14,418 bases of DNA. It comes from Betaproteobacteria bacterium. GTDB taxonomy: Bacteria; Pseudomonadota; Gammaproteobacteria; Burkholderiales; Burkholderiaceae_C. The notes under the pieces are model-generated. The model was given only the letters and a program-made list of their open reading frames with translations, had not been told where the DNA came from and searched no databases. This document shows, piece after piece, positions 7,132 through 14,300 of this stretch. The position numbers and the translations under genes were made by a program. Positions within the stretch are counted from its first letter, which is position 1. Each line of letters opens with the position of its first letter. The stretch is taken from contig VBCQ01000100.1 of the NCBI GenBank assembly GCA_005882155.1, forward strand, positions 1 to 14,418, in the 5' to 3' direction.

Positions 7132-8073
7132 CTACGCTGCGAACGCCCGCCGCAATTCGCCGGCACACATTGCGACCGCCGCATTCGCCTCGTCGATCAC
7201 CCTGCCCATCGTGATGAAGCCGTGGATCTGGCGCTCGAAGCAGACATGGGTGACTCGGTTGCCGGCCTCGCTCAGTCGCTGCGAGTACTGCAGGCCTTCG
7301 TCGCGCAGCGGGTCGTAGCCGGCGGTCAGCACGAAGGCCGGCGGCAGGCGCGTCAGATCGTCGTGCAGCAGCGGTGACGCGCGCAGGTCGACCGTGTGCG
7401 CGGGCTCGCTGAGGTAGTGACGCATGAAGTAGCCGATCGTGTCGCTCGTCAGCAGATAGCCCTGGCCGTTGGACTGATGCGACGGTGCCGTGCAGCGCAT
7501 GTCGGTCGCGGGGTAGATCAACAGCTGGAACATGACGGGCAGATCACCGGCATCGCGCGCCTGCAGCGACACCACGGTCGCGAGGTTGCCGCCGGCGCTA
7601 TCGCCGCCGACGGCGAGGCGCGCCGCATCGACGTTGAGCGCGGCCGCGTTGCGCTGCACCCAGTATGTCGCCGCGAGGCAGTCGTCGACGGCATGGGGGA
7701 ACGGGTGCTCGGGCGCCATCCGGTAGTCCACCGCCACCACCGCGCAGCCGGCGCCGTTGGCGAGCTCGCGGCACAGCACGTCGTGAGTGTCGAGGTCGCC
7801 GATGACGAAGCCGCCGCCGTGAAAGTAGACGAGCACCGGCAGCAGCGCATCGGGCGCCGCGCCGATCGGCCTGGTCAAACGCAGCGGGATCGCACCATGC
7901 GGTCCGCTCGCCTGCAGGTCGCGCAGCAGCGACACCTCGGGCGGCTTCGGCTGCGTGAAGAAACGCCGCTCGCGGTAGAACGCGCGCGCCTCGACCGGCG
8001 TCAGTGTGTGCGTCGGCGGCAGACCGCGCTCTTCGATGAGGTCGAGCAAGGCTCGAGCTTGCGGGTGCAGCAT
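7132..8073 (-). CDS. alpha/beta-hydrolase esterase, hormone-sensitive-lipase family (type IV)
   Basis: A 313-residue cytosolic esterase without a signal peptide. It carries the oxyanion-hole motif HGGG (85-88, in VYFHGGGFVIGD), the catalytic elbow GDSAGG (157-162, Ser159), Asp254 in GYDPLRDEG, and His284 in IHGF. The set is complete and spaced as in bacterial hormone-sensitive-lipase homologues, which hydrolyse short-chain acyl esters. VDYRMAPEHPFP (115-126) is a further family mark. ATG at 8073 is chosen because AAGGGGAA lies about 6 nt upstream; the open frame goes to 8106 without a better site. It is the first gene of a minus-strand run and diverges from pilU across 143 nt. The gene that follows is a regulator with a related fold, so the pair may share a ligand. 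The physiological ester is unknown. Confidence 0.93.
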   Translation of the reverse strand: MLHPQARALLDLIEERGLPPTHTLTPVEARAFYRERRFFTQPKPPEVSLLRDLQASGPHGAIPLRLTRPIGAAPDALLPVLVYFHGGGFVIGDLDTHDVLCRELANGAGCAVVAVDYRMAPEHPFPHAVDDCLAATYWVQRNAAALNVDAARLAVGGDSAGGNLATVVSLQARDAGDLPVMFQLLIYPATDMRCTAPSHQSNGQGYLLTSDTIGYFMRHYLSEPAHTVDLRASPLLHDDLTRLPPAFVLTAGYDPLRDEGLQYSQRLSEAGNRVTHVCFERQIHGFITMGRVIDEANAAVAMCAGELRRAFAA

Positions 8074-8125
8074 GACGTTTCCCCTTGCAGCGGTGCGCGC
8101 AAGCATACGGCGAGCGTCGCCGCGG

Positions 8126-8145
8126 CGCCCGATCTCGGGCGTTTT
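8126..8145. promoter_or_regulatory. perfect inverted repeat plus T-run in the esterase/pilU divergent region
   Basis: CGCCCGA (8126-8132), TC, then TCGGGCG (8135-8141) form a perfect dyad followed on the plus strand by TTTT (8142-8145). It is 53-68 bp from the esterase start and 76-91 bp from the pilU start. It could be an operator serving both divergent genes, or an intrinsic-terminator-like hairpin in a pilU leader. A second dyad follows: TCGCCCC (8145-8151) with GGGGCGA (8167-8173). No convincing -10/-35 pair for either gene was seen in the region. Confidence 0.4.
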
Positions 8146-8216
8146 CGCCCCCTACTTCGGCGATTCGGGGCGACCCAACGCTGGCATGCTGTCGTCCACA
8201 TCTGCCAGGGAGTCTC

Positions 8217-9515
8217 ATGTCGTCATCGTTCACCGAAGAGCAGGCGCGCGCCTACATGCACAAGCTGCTGGCCGCGATGAACCAGGCCGGCGGCTCGGAC
8301 TTGTTCATCGCCGCCGACTTCCCGCCGAGCATGAAATCGCACGGCAGCATGAAGCCGCTGACGGCGCAGAAGCTCACCCCCGATCTCACCCGCACGCTCG
8401 CGCATTCGATGATGAACGAGAGCCAGCGCGCCGAGTTCGAGAAAGAGATGGAGTGCAACTTCGCGATCTCCGTGCCCGGCGTGTCGCGCTTTCGAGTCAA
8501 CGTCTACGTGCAGCAGCAGTGCGTCAGCATGGTGATGCGAACCATCGCGTCGGAGATCCCGAACTTCGAGAAGCTCAAGCTGCCCGAGGTGCTGAAGGAC
8601 GTCGTGATGAACAAGCGCGGGCTGGTGCTCGTGGTCGGCGCGACCGGGTCGGGCAAGTCGACCTCGCTGGCCGCGCTGATCGACCACCGCAACCGCACCT
8701 CGGCCGGCCACATCATCACGGTCGAAGATCCGATCGAGTACGTGCATCCGTCGCGCATGTCGCTGATCACGCACCGCGAAGTCGGCGTCGACACGAAGTC
8801 GTGGCATCACGCGCTGAAGAACACGCTGCGCCAGGCGCCCGACGTGATCCTGATCGGCGAGATCCGCGATGCCGAGACGATGGAGCACGCGATCGCGTTC
8901 GCCGAGACCGGCCACCTGTGCCTGGGCACGCTGCACGCCAACAGCTCGAGCCAGACGATCGAGCGCATCATCAATTTCTTTCCCGAGGAGCGGCGCACCC
9001 AGCTGCTGATGGACTTGTCGGCCAACCTGCGCGCGATCGTCTCGCAGCGGCTCGTGCGGCGCGAAGATGGCAACGGCCGCTCGGCGGCGATCGAGATCCT
9101 GCTCAACACGCCGACGATCGCCGAGAAGATCTTCCAGGCTCAGTTCCACGAGATCAAGGCGATCATGGACAAGTCGCGCGAGCTCGGCATGCGCACCTTC
9201 GACTGGGCGCTGTTCGAGCTCTACAACGAGGGCCTCATCAGCTTCGAGGAAGCGCTGCGCAACGCCGACTCGGCCAACGAGCTGCGCCTGAACATCAAGC
9301 TGAAGAGCGCGCGCGGCGAGCCGCCGTCGTCGGCGTTCATGTCGCTGTCGATCGAAGAGGGCCCGAGCCCCGAAGAGCTCGAAGAGAAGCGCCACCAGGA
9401 AATGCTCAAGCAGCAGGAGACGCGGCGCCGGCTCGAAGAAGAGGAGCTGGCGCGGCTGCGCGAGAAGAAGCGCGCGGCCGAAGCGGCGGCGAAGGGGCAG
9501 CAGCCAGCGCGGTGA
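8217..9515 (+). CDS. pilU: PilU-like type IV pilus retraction ATPase
   Basis: This is a 432-residue hexameric ATPase of the PilT/PilU family, which acts at the cytoplasmic face of the type IV pilus base and helps depolymerise pilin during retraction. Walker A is GATGSGKS (141-148). The Asp box is ITVEDPIEY (167-175), Walker B is VILIGEIRD (210-218, Glu215), and the His box is TGHLCLGTLHANS (231-243). ETMEHAIAFAETGHLC and INFFPEERRTQLLMDLS point to PilU rather than PilT. Residues from about 383 form a charged Glu/Lys/Arg-rich tail with coiled-coil character; it seems longer than in typical PilU (about 370-385 residues). The ATG at 8217 has AGGGAG 4 nt upstream. pilT, usually the upstream partner, is not in the window, so this may be an unlinked or second copy. 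Only plus-strand gene here. Confidence 0.92.
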   Translation: MSSSFTEEQARAYMHKLLAAMNQAGGSDLFIAADFPPSMKSHGSMKPLTAQKLTPDLTRTLAHSMMNESQRAEFEKEMECNFAISVPGVSRFRVNVYVQQQCVSMVMRTIASEIPNFEKLKLPEVLKDVVMNKRGLVLVVGATGSGKSTSLAALIDHRNRTSAGHIITVEDPIEYVHPSRMSLITHREVGVDTKSWHHALKNTLRQAPDVILIGEIRDAETMEHAIAFAETGHLCLGTLHANSSSQTIERIINFFPEERRTQLLMDLSANLRAIVSQRLVRREDGNGRSAAIEILLNTPTIAEKIFQAQFHEIKAIMDKSRELGMRTFDWALFELYNEGLISFEEALRNADSANELRLNIKLKSARGEPPSSAFMSLSIEEGPSPEELEEKRHQEMLKQQETRRRLEEEELARLREKKRAAEAAAKGQQPAR

Positions 9516-9609
9516 ACTGCGCCGCAAATGCCCACCGCTTCAGCGAACGATGACCGACCAGGTGTAGATGACCGCTGCGCTCTGACCGCCTCGCGTGGTC
9601 GTCACCCGT

Positions 9610-9628
9610 GAGGCGCCGAAGGCGCTTC
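9610..9628. terminator. GC-rich hairpin between convergent pilU and ABC operon
   Basis: GAGGCGCC (9610-9617), loop GAA, GGCGCTTC (9621-9628) form an 8-bp stem with one G-T pair. It lies in the 126-nt gap where pilU (plus) and the second permease (minus) converge, so it could end transcription from either side. Neither strand has a clear U-tract. No other feature was seen in this gap. Confidence 0.35.
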
Positions 9629-9641
9629 GGGGGTGGTTCAT

Positions 9642-10958
9642 TCAGAGCTCGCGCAACGCCGTCGTGACTGGCAGCCGCGCAGCGCGCACCGCGGGGAACA
9701 GGCCGCCGATGAAGCCGATGGCGAGCGCCCATTTCAAGCCGGTCCACAGCAGCTCGGGCGTCACATGCAGCTGGAAGGTGAGCTGGCCGACCGTGCCGGC
9801 CGCCAAGGTCGACGCCGCGTAGCCGTTGAAGAGCGCCCACGCGGCGGTGCCGCCGATGAGTCCGCCGATGAGCGCGAGCAGCATGGTCTCGAGCATCACC
9901 GCGACCACCACCGGCAAGCCCGAGAAGCCGATCGCGCGCAGCGTCGCGATCTCGCGCGCGCGTGCCGCGACGGCGGCGAACATCGTGTTCAACGCGCCGA
10001 ACATCGCGCCGATGGCCATGATGATGCCGACCGTGATGCCCATGATGCGGATCACCTGCGTCATCCGCTCGGACTGCTTGCTGAAGTAGTCGATCGTGGT
10101 GGCGACGTCGACCTTGAGTTGCGGGTTCGATTCCAGCGCGGTCTTGAAGCTGGCGAAGGCCCGCGGGTCGGCGAGCCGCACGGTGACCGATGCGCGGCCG
10201 CTGCCGCGGCCGTAGGTGTCGGCGACCACGCTGGCGTCGCCCCACACCTCCGACTCCATCGCATCGCCGGACGCGAACACACCGGCCACTGTCCACTTCT
10301 GGTTGCCGAGCCGGATCTCATGGCCGGGGACGAGGCCGGCAAACTGCCGGGCCGCGCCGCGGCCGACGATCAGCTCGCGCAGCCCCGGCTGGAAGCGCCG
10401 GCCGTCGACGATCTTGACCTGCGGCCGCACCGCCCACGCCTGCTCGCCGACGCCGCGCAACTGCACACTGCCTTCGTCGTCGGGGCCGCCGTTCTTCAGC
10501 GGCAGGTTGGCGGCCACCACCAGTTCCGGCGACGCCACCGGCTCGCCCTTGGCGTCGCGCGCGACACCGGGCGCCTGCGGGATCAGCGTAATGCTGTCGC
10601 GGTCCAGCCCCGACATCACCTCCGACGCCGACGCACCACGCATCACGATCGCCGTGTCGGCGCTGCCCGTCTTGCGCAGCGTCTCGCTGTAGCCCTCGGC
10701 CATTGCCAGCAGCGCGACCAACACGCCGACCACGCCGGCGATGCCGACGACGATGACCGCCGACGAGCCGAGGCGCTGGCGCAGCGTGCTGATGCCCACG
10801 CTCGCCACCGAGCTGGCCTGCCGGCCGCGCCGCGTCAGCACGAGCCAAGCGGCGAGCAACACGGCCAGCAGCAGCGCGCCGGGCCAGGGCAGCATCACCC
10901 AGACTGCCATCACCACGATCAGGAGCAACAGCAGCAAAAGATTTCTCAGGAAAGCCAT
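9642..10958 (-). CDS. ABC transporter permease, FtsX/MacB type, with extra N-terminal membrane segments
   Basis: A 438-residue inner-membrane permease. Two hydrophobic segments at about 6-22 and 27-42 precede the usual first helix (66-86), which begins after VGISTLRQRLGSS. A large periplasmic MacB-core-like domain spans about 90-300 (VVAANLPLKNGG, RELIVGRGAARQFAG). The C-terminal FtsX domain has three helices, starting at IMGITVGIIMAIGAMFGALNTM and carrying the cytoplasmic coupling motif AREIATLRAIGFSG. FtsX-type permeases mechanically transmit ATPase action to periplasmic partners or export lipids and peptides rather than forming classic channels. ATG at 10958 is chosen because CTGGAG lies 5 nt upstream; the open frame to 10988 runs into the REP-like palindrome. 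It is the last gene of the adaptor-ATPase-permease-permease set, 114 nt after the first permease. Substrate unknown. Confidence 0.9.
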   Translation of the reverse strand: MAFLRNLLLLLLLIVVMAVWVMLPWPGALLLAVLLAAWLVLTRRGRQASSVASVGISTLRQRLGSSAVIVVGIAGVVGVLVALLAMAEGYSETLRKTGSADTAIVMRGASASEVMSGLDRDSITLIPQAPGVARDAKGEPVASPELVVAANLPLKNGGPDDEGSVQLRGVGEQAWAVRPQVKIVDGRRFQPGLRELIVGRGAARQFAGLVPGHEIRLGNQKWTVAGVFASGDAMESEVWGDASVVADTYGRGSGRASVTVRLADPRAFASFKTALESNPQLKVDVATTIDYFSKQSERMTQVIRIMGITVGIIMAIGAMFGALNTMFAAVAARAREIATLRAIGFSGLPVVVAVMLETMLLALIGGLIGGTAAWALFNGYAASTLAAGTVGQLTFQLHVTPELLWTGLKWALAIGFIGGLFPAVRAARLPVTTALREL

Positions 10959-10978
10959 GGATTCTCCAGCGTACTTTC

Positions 10979-11022
10979 CCGTTCGCACTGAGCTTGTCCT
11001 TCGACAGGCTCAGGATGATCGG
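10979..11022. repeat. REP-like dispersed palindrome
   Basis: CTGAGCTTGTC (10988-10998), loop CTTC, GACAGGCTCAG (11003-11013) make an 11-bp stem with one G-T pair, flanked by CCGTTCGCA and GATGATCGG. The CTGAGC...TGTC/GACAGGCTCAGG core matches a short extragenic palindrome I recognise as recurrent in Burkholderiales and some other proteobacteria. It occurs once here, inside the ABC operon between the two permease genes. It may stabilise or attenuate the upstream part of the transcript. Confidence 0.75.
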
Positions 11023-11027
11023 AAACT

Positions 11028-11039
11028 CCCCGAACGGGG
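11028..11039. repeat. short hairpin between permease genes
   Basis: CCCC (11028-11031), GAAC, GGGG (11036-11039), flanked by AAACT and TTTGG. It sits just after the REP-like palindrome in the read-through direction of neither strand in particular. On the minus strand it comes shortly after the first permease stop (11073) and could act as a partial terminator inside the operon. Weak evidence. Confidence 0.3.
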
Positions 11040-11072
11040 TTTGGATGACTGCGAAGGAAGAAGTTCAGCCCC

Positions 11073-12239
11073 TCAACGCCCCGCCAACGCATCGACGATG
11101 TTCAAGCGCATCGCGCTCGAAGCCGGCAGCGCGCCGACCAGCAGGCCGATCAGCAGCATCAGCGCGAAGCCCAGCACCCAGCTGTCGGCCCCGACCACCG
11201 GCAGGTTGAGCATGCCGCCGCTGCCGGCGCTCACGACCGGAATCAGCGCGGTCGCCAGCGCGAGCCCGATCACGCCGCCGAGCAGCAGCAACAGCAGCGA
11301 CTCGGCCAGCACCATCGCGAGCACGCTGCGGTTCGAGAAGCCGATCGTCTTCAGCACCGCCAGCTCGCTGGTGCGCTCGCGTACCGCTTGCATCATCGTG
11401 TTGCCCGACAGCAGCAGCAGCGTGAAGAACACCGCCCCCATGATCGAGCCGACGATGAGGCCGATGTCCGCGAGCTGCTTCATCCAGTTGGCGGTGGCGG
11501 CCTGCTCGGTCTGCGTGCGCGTTTCATGATCGGAGTTGGCCGACAGCGCGTCGATGGCCTTCGCCACGCGGTCGGCCTGGTTCACGTCGGCGACGCGGCT
11601 GACGTACCAGCCGGCGGTGCCGCGGTTGTAGGGCGTGGTGTCGTCGAAATACTTCCAGTGCAGCAGGAACATCTGGTCGAAGAAGCCGCCCGACTTCTTG
11701 TCGGTGGCGTGCAGGATGCCGACGATGTCGAACGACCAGTTCTTGCTGCCCGCGCGATCCGGAAAGATCGTCGATTGCAGCGGGATCTTGTCGCCCACCT
11801 TCCAATGGAAGCGCTGCGCCAGCCGCTCGCCCACCAGCGCACCGGTGCGCGTCTCGGCAAAGGCCTTGCGCTCGGCGTCGCTCACCGCCACCTCGGGATA
11901 AAGATCGAGGTAGTTCGGCGCCACCGCAAAGCTGAATACCTGGTTGTGCGGGTCTTGATACGCACCGCCGAACCAGTTGGCGTAGGTGACCTTCTTCACG
12001 CCGGGCACCTGCTCCATCTGCTGCTGCAAGGCGATCGGCAGCGTCTGGATGAACGAGAGTTTGGAGCCGGTCTGCAGCCGCTCGGCGCCGTTGGCGCTTT
12101 GCCCGGCCTGGCTGAACGACGTGCGCACGGCATCGAGCAGCCCGAACAGCAGGAAGGCCGCGATGATCGACACCAGCGTGAGGATGGTGCGGGTCTTGCG
12201 CCGGAACAGCGAGGCCCAGACGAGGTGCAGGTATTTCAT
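11073..12239 (-). CDS. ABC transporter permease, FtsX/MacB type
   Basis: A 388-residue inner-membrane protein with the standard FtsX/MacB layout. There is one N-terminal helix (about 18-37, after SLFRRKTRTILT), then a periplasmic domain of about 220 residues. Three C-terminal helices follow, starting near LADIGLIVGSIMGAVFFTLLLL. The coupling segment RERTSELAVLKTIGFS between the second and third helices is where the ATPase docks. The C-terminal VDALAGR-like end is also typical of the family. The ATG at 12239 follows GAGGAA by 6 nt and lies only 10 nt after the ATPase stop, so the two are certainly one transcript. With the second permease downstream it probably makes a heterodimer, as LolC and LolE do. 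The periplasmic domain is long enough to meet the adaptor. Substrate unknown. Confidence 0.93.
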   Translation of the reverse strand: MKYLHLVWASLFRRKTRTILTLVSIIAAFLLFGLLDAVRTSFSQAGQSANGAERLQTGSKLSFIQTLPIALQQQMEQVPGVKKVTYANWFGGAYQDPHNQVFSFAVAPNYLDLYPEVAVSDAERKAFAETRTGALVGERLAQRFHWKVGDKIPLQSTIFPDRAGSKNWSFDIVGILHATDKKSGGFFDQMFLLHWKYFDDTTPYNRGTAGWYVSRVADVNQADRVAKAIDALSANSDHETRTQTEQAATANWMKQLADIGLIVGSIMGAVFFTLLLLSGNTMMQAVRERTSELAVLKTIGFSNRSVLAMVLAESLLLLLLGGVIGLALATALIPVVSAGSGGMLNLPVVGADSWVLGFALMLLIGLLVGALPASSAMRLNIVDALAGR

Positions 12240-12249
12240 CGTCGCTTCC

Positions 12250-12942
12250 TCAGGCCATGGCGGCTTCGGCTTCGACCAGGGTGCCCTTGTCGAGCTGCAG
12301 CGTGTGGTTGGCGTACTCCGCGGCCTTGGGGTCGTGGGTGACCATCAGCACCGTCTTGCCGTGGTCGCGGTTGAGCGCACGCAGCAAGGCGAGCACCTCT
12401 TCGGCGGAATTTCGGTCGAGGTCGCCGGTGGGCTCGTCGCAGACCAGCAGCGTCGGGTCGGAGACGATCGCGCGGGCAATCGACACGCGCTGCTGCTGCC
12501 CGCCCGACAGCTCGCCCGGCTTGTGGGCGGCGCGGTCGGCCAGGCCTACCAGTTGCAGCGCGATGGCCGCGCGCTTGCGCCGCTCGGCGGACGAGAGCTT
12601 GGTCAGCAGCAGCGGCAGCTCGACGTTGCGCTGCGCCGAGAGCATGGGCATCAGGTTGTAGAACTGGAACACGAAGCCCACGTTGGCCGCGCGCCACTTC
12701 GCCAGTGCTGCCGTGCCGAGCTGGTCGATCCGCTGGCCGCCGACGCTGATGCTGCCGCCCGAAGGCAGGTCGAGCCCGCCGATCAGGTTGAGCAGCGTCG
12801 TCTTGCCTGAGCCCGACGGCCCCATCAGCGCGAGGAAGTCGCCTTCGTCGACCTCCAGGTTGATGTGGTGCAAGACCTCCACCTTCTGCTTGCCGCGCTC
12901 GTACACCTTCGACAGGTCGCGGATCTCGATCAGCTTGCCCAT
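12250..12942 (-). CDS. ABC transporter ATP-binding protein, LolD/MacB class
   Basis: A 230-residue cytoplasmic ATPase that drives the two neighbouring FtsX-type permeases. All motifs are intact: Walker A GPSGSGKT (41-48), Q-loop Gln93 in FVFQFYNLMP, signature LSGGQ (145-149) followed by QQRVSIARA, Walker B LLVCDEP (165-171) with catalytic Glu170, D-loop GDLD (173-176) and switch His203. LIGGLDLPSGGSISVGG and the FQFYNL stretch place it with the LolD/FtsE/MacB-N group. ATG at 12942 is chosen because AGAGGG lies about 7 nt upstream; the longer frame to 12975 adds a poorly conserved leader. It lies 48 nt after the adaptor stop and 10 nt before the first permease. The LolD likeness is mechanistic only; a lipoprotein-sorting role is not implied. 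Confidence 0.95.
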   Translation of the reverse strand: MGKLIEIRDLSKVYERGKQKVEVLHHINLEVDEGDFLALMGPSGSGKTTLLNLIGGLDLPSGGSISVGGQRIDQLGTAALAKWRAANVGFVFQFYNLMPMLSAQRNVELPLLLTKLSSAERRKRAAIALQLVGLADRAAHKPGELSGGQQQRVSIARAIVSDPTLLVCDEPTGDLDRNSAEEVLALLRALNRDHGKTVLMVTHDPKAAEYANHTLQLDKGTLVEAEAAMA

Positions 12943-12990
12943 GTCATGCCCTCTCTGCCTGCGTTGTGTTTGCATTCGCCGCGCCGCTGC

Positions 12991-14238
12991 TCAGTGCGGC
13001 GCGTCCTCGACTCTCACGTCCGCGCCGTCGTGCAGCGACGGCGGCGGTGACAGCACCACGCGCTCATTGACCTGCACCGCCTGCGGCAGCAGCTTCATGC
13101 CGCCCACATCCTGCGCCGCCGGCGTGACGGCGCGCTGCGCGGCCTTGCCGTCGACGACCACGAACACCACGCTGCGGCCGTCGCGCTGCGCAATCGCCTG
13201 CGCCGGCACCAGCACGCCCTTGGGCGCCTGCGCGGTGGCGGCCACTTTCTGCCCGAGGAAGGAGACCCGCGCGGCCATGTTCGGCACCAGGCGCGCGTCC
13301 TTCTGCTCCAGCGCGACACGCACCTTCACCGTGGCCTTGCCGCGGTCGGCGGCCGGCACGATGGCGATCACATGCGCCGGGATCTTCCAGTCCGCATAGG
13401 CGTCGAGCACGGCCTGCGCCGGCATGTCGGGCGTGACCTGGCCGATGTAGGCCTCGTTGACGTCGACATCGACTTCCAGCGAGTCCATGTCGACGATGGT
13501 GCCGACGCCGGTGCGCGTGAAGCCGCCGCCCGCCGACAGCGGCGAGACGATCTCGCCGACCTGCGCGGCCTTCTCAGTGACCACTCCGGAAAACGGCGCG
13601 CGCACGACGGTGTAGTCGAAATTCACCTTGGCCTGCGCGAGCTGAGCACGCGCCGCGTCGGCCTCGCGGCGCCGCGCGTCGAGCTGGGCGGTGAAGCTCG
13701 CGACCGTGGTGCGCGACTGCTCGGAAGCCTGCCGGGTCGTCATGCCGCTCGCGACGAGCTCGCTCTGCCGCCGCGCATCGGCCTCGGCCTGCGCGAGCTG
13801 TGCCTGCAGCTGCGTCACCTGCGCCTGCGCCGCCTGCAGGTTGGCTTGCGCCGCGACCAGGCCGGCGCGCAGCGCGCTGTCTTCGAGCGTCGCGATGACC
13901 TGGCCCGCCTTGACGTGATCGCCTTCTTCGATCAGGACCTTGGTGAGCGTGCCGGTGATCTGCGTTGACACGGTGGCCTGGCGGCGCGCCGTGACATAGC
14001 CGGTGGCCTGCAGCAGCGCGCCCACCGCGCCGCCGGCGCCGGGCGCCAGTGCGGCCGCCGTCTGCACCGCAACCGGCCGCGCAGTGAGGAACCACCACCC
14101 GGCGGCGCCGAGCAGCACGACGACGAGCGCGCTGCCCACTGCGGGCCACAGCCAGCGCGGCGCACCGCCGCCATCGTGCTCGCGATGCTGGCCTTCGATG
14201 CGCAGCTCGTTCAACAGATTCGCGTCGATCTTGCTCAA
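12991..14238 (-). CDS. periplasmic adaptor protein, MacA/HlyD (RND/ABC membrane fusion) family
   Basis: A 415-residue membrane-anchored adaptor. A short cytoplasmic N-terminus is followed by one helix (about 29-52). The first lipoyl half is at about 85-122 (ATVSTQITGTLTKVLIEEGD, then VKAGQVIATLED). A long alpha-hairpin follows at about 122-205, rich in Ala, Gln and Arg. The second lipoyl half is at about 207-232 (DYTVVRAPFSGVVTEKAAQVGE), and beta-barrel and membrane-proximal domains extend to the end. Such adaptors link an inner-membrane pump to an outer-membrane TolC-type channel. TTG at 14238 is chosen because GGAGG lies about 10 nt upstream and the protein then begins MSKIDANLLNELRI. A GTG at 14262 in the same frame has no visible ribosome site but cannot be excluded. 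First gene of the exporter operon; no TolC-like gene is visible. Confidence 0.92.
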   Translation of the reverse strand: MSKIDANLLNELRIEGQHREHDGGGAPRWLWPAVGSALVVVLLGAAGWWFLTARPVAVQTAAALAPGAGGAVGALLQATGYVTARRQATVSTQITGTLTKVLIEEGDHVKAGQVIATLEDSALRAGLVAAQANLQAAQAQVTQLQAQLAQAEADARRQSELVASGMTTRQASEQSRTTVASFTAQLDARRREADAARAQLAQAKVNFDYTVVRAPFSGVVTEKAAQVGEIVSPLSAGGGFTRTGVGTIVDMDSLEVDVDVNEAYIGQVTPDMPAQAVLDAYADWKIPAHVIAIVPAADRGKATVKVRVALEQKDARLVPNMAARVSFLGQKVAATAQAPKGVLVPAQAIAQRDGRSVVFVVVDGKAAQRAVTPAAQDVGGMKLLPQAVQVNERVVLSPPPSLHDGADVRVEDAPH

Positions 14239-14300
14239 GTTCGAAGACCCTCCGTGTCTCACACGCAGGCGACCGCTGGATCGGAATGCCCGCTGGACTG

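Noticed and set aside
7089..7184. Upstream extension of the hydrolase-LuxR frame
   Set aside because: It runs into the end of the esterase gene, is Arg/Ser-rich and unlike the family N-terminus, and the GAGAGG site points to ATG 7088.
4860..7214. 784-codon open frame on the plus strand, antisense to the diiron and hydrolase-LuxR genes
   Set aside because: Its translation is Arg/His/Asp/Gly-rich with no recognisable motif, and it spans two genes with clear motifs and ribosome sites on the other strand. It is a high-GC shadow frame.
8187..8207. TGGCATGCTGT as a possible sigma-54 site for pilU
   Set aside because: The -24 element resembles TGGCA, but the required GC of the -12 element at proper spacing (TTGC) is missing.
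8223..9527. 434-codon minus-strand open frame opposite pilU
   Set aside because: Leu/Arg/Asp/His-rich antisense shadow without family motifs or a supported start.
8006..9553. 515-codon plus-strand open frame overlapping pilU
   Set aside because: Out of frame with pilU, Arg/Ala/Asp-rich and without motifs. All ATPase motifs lie in the pilU frame.
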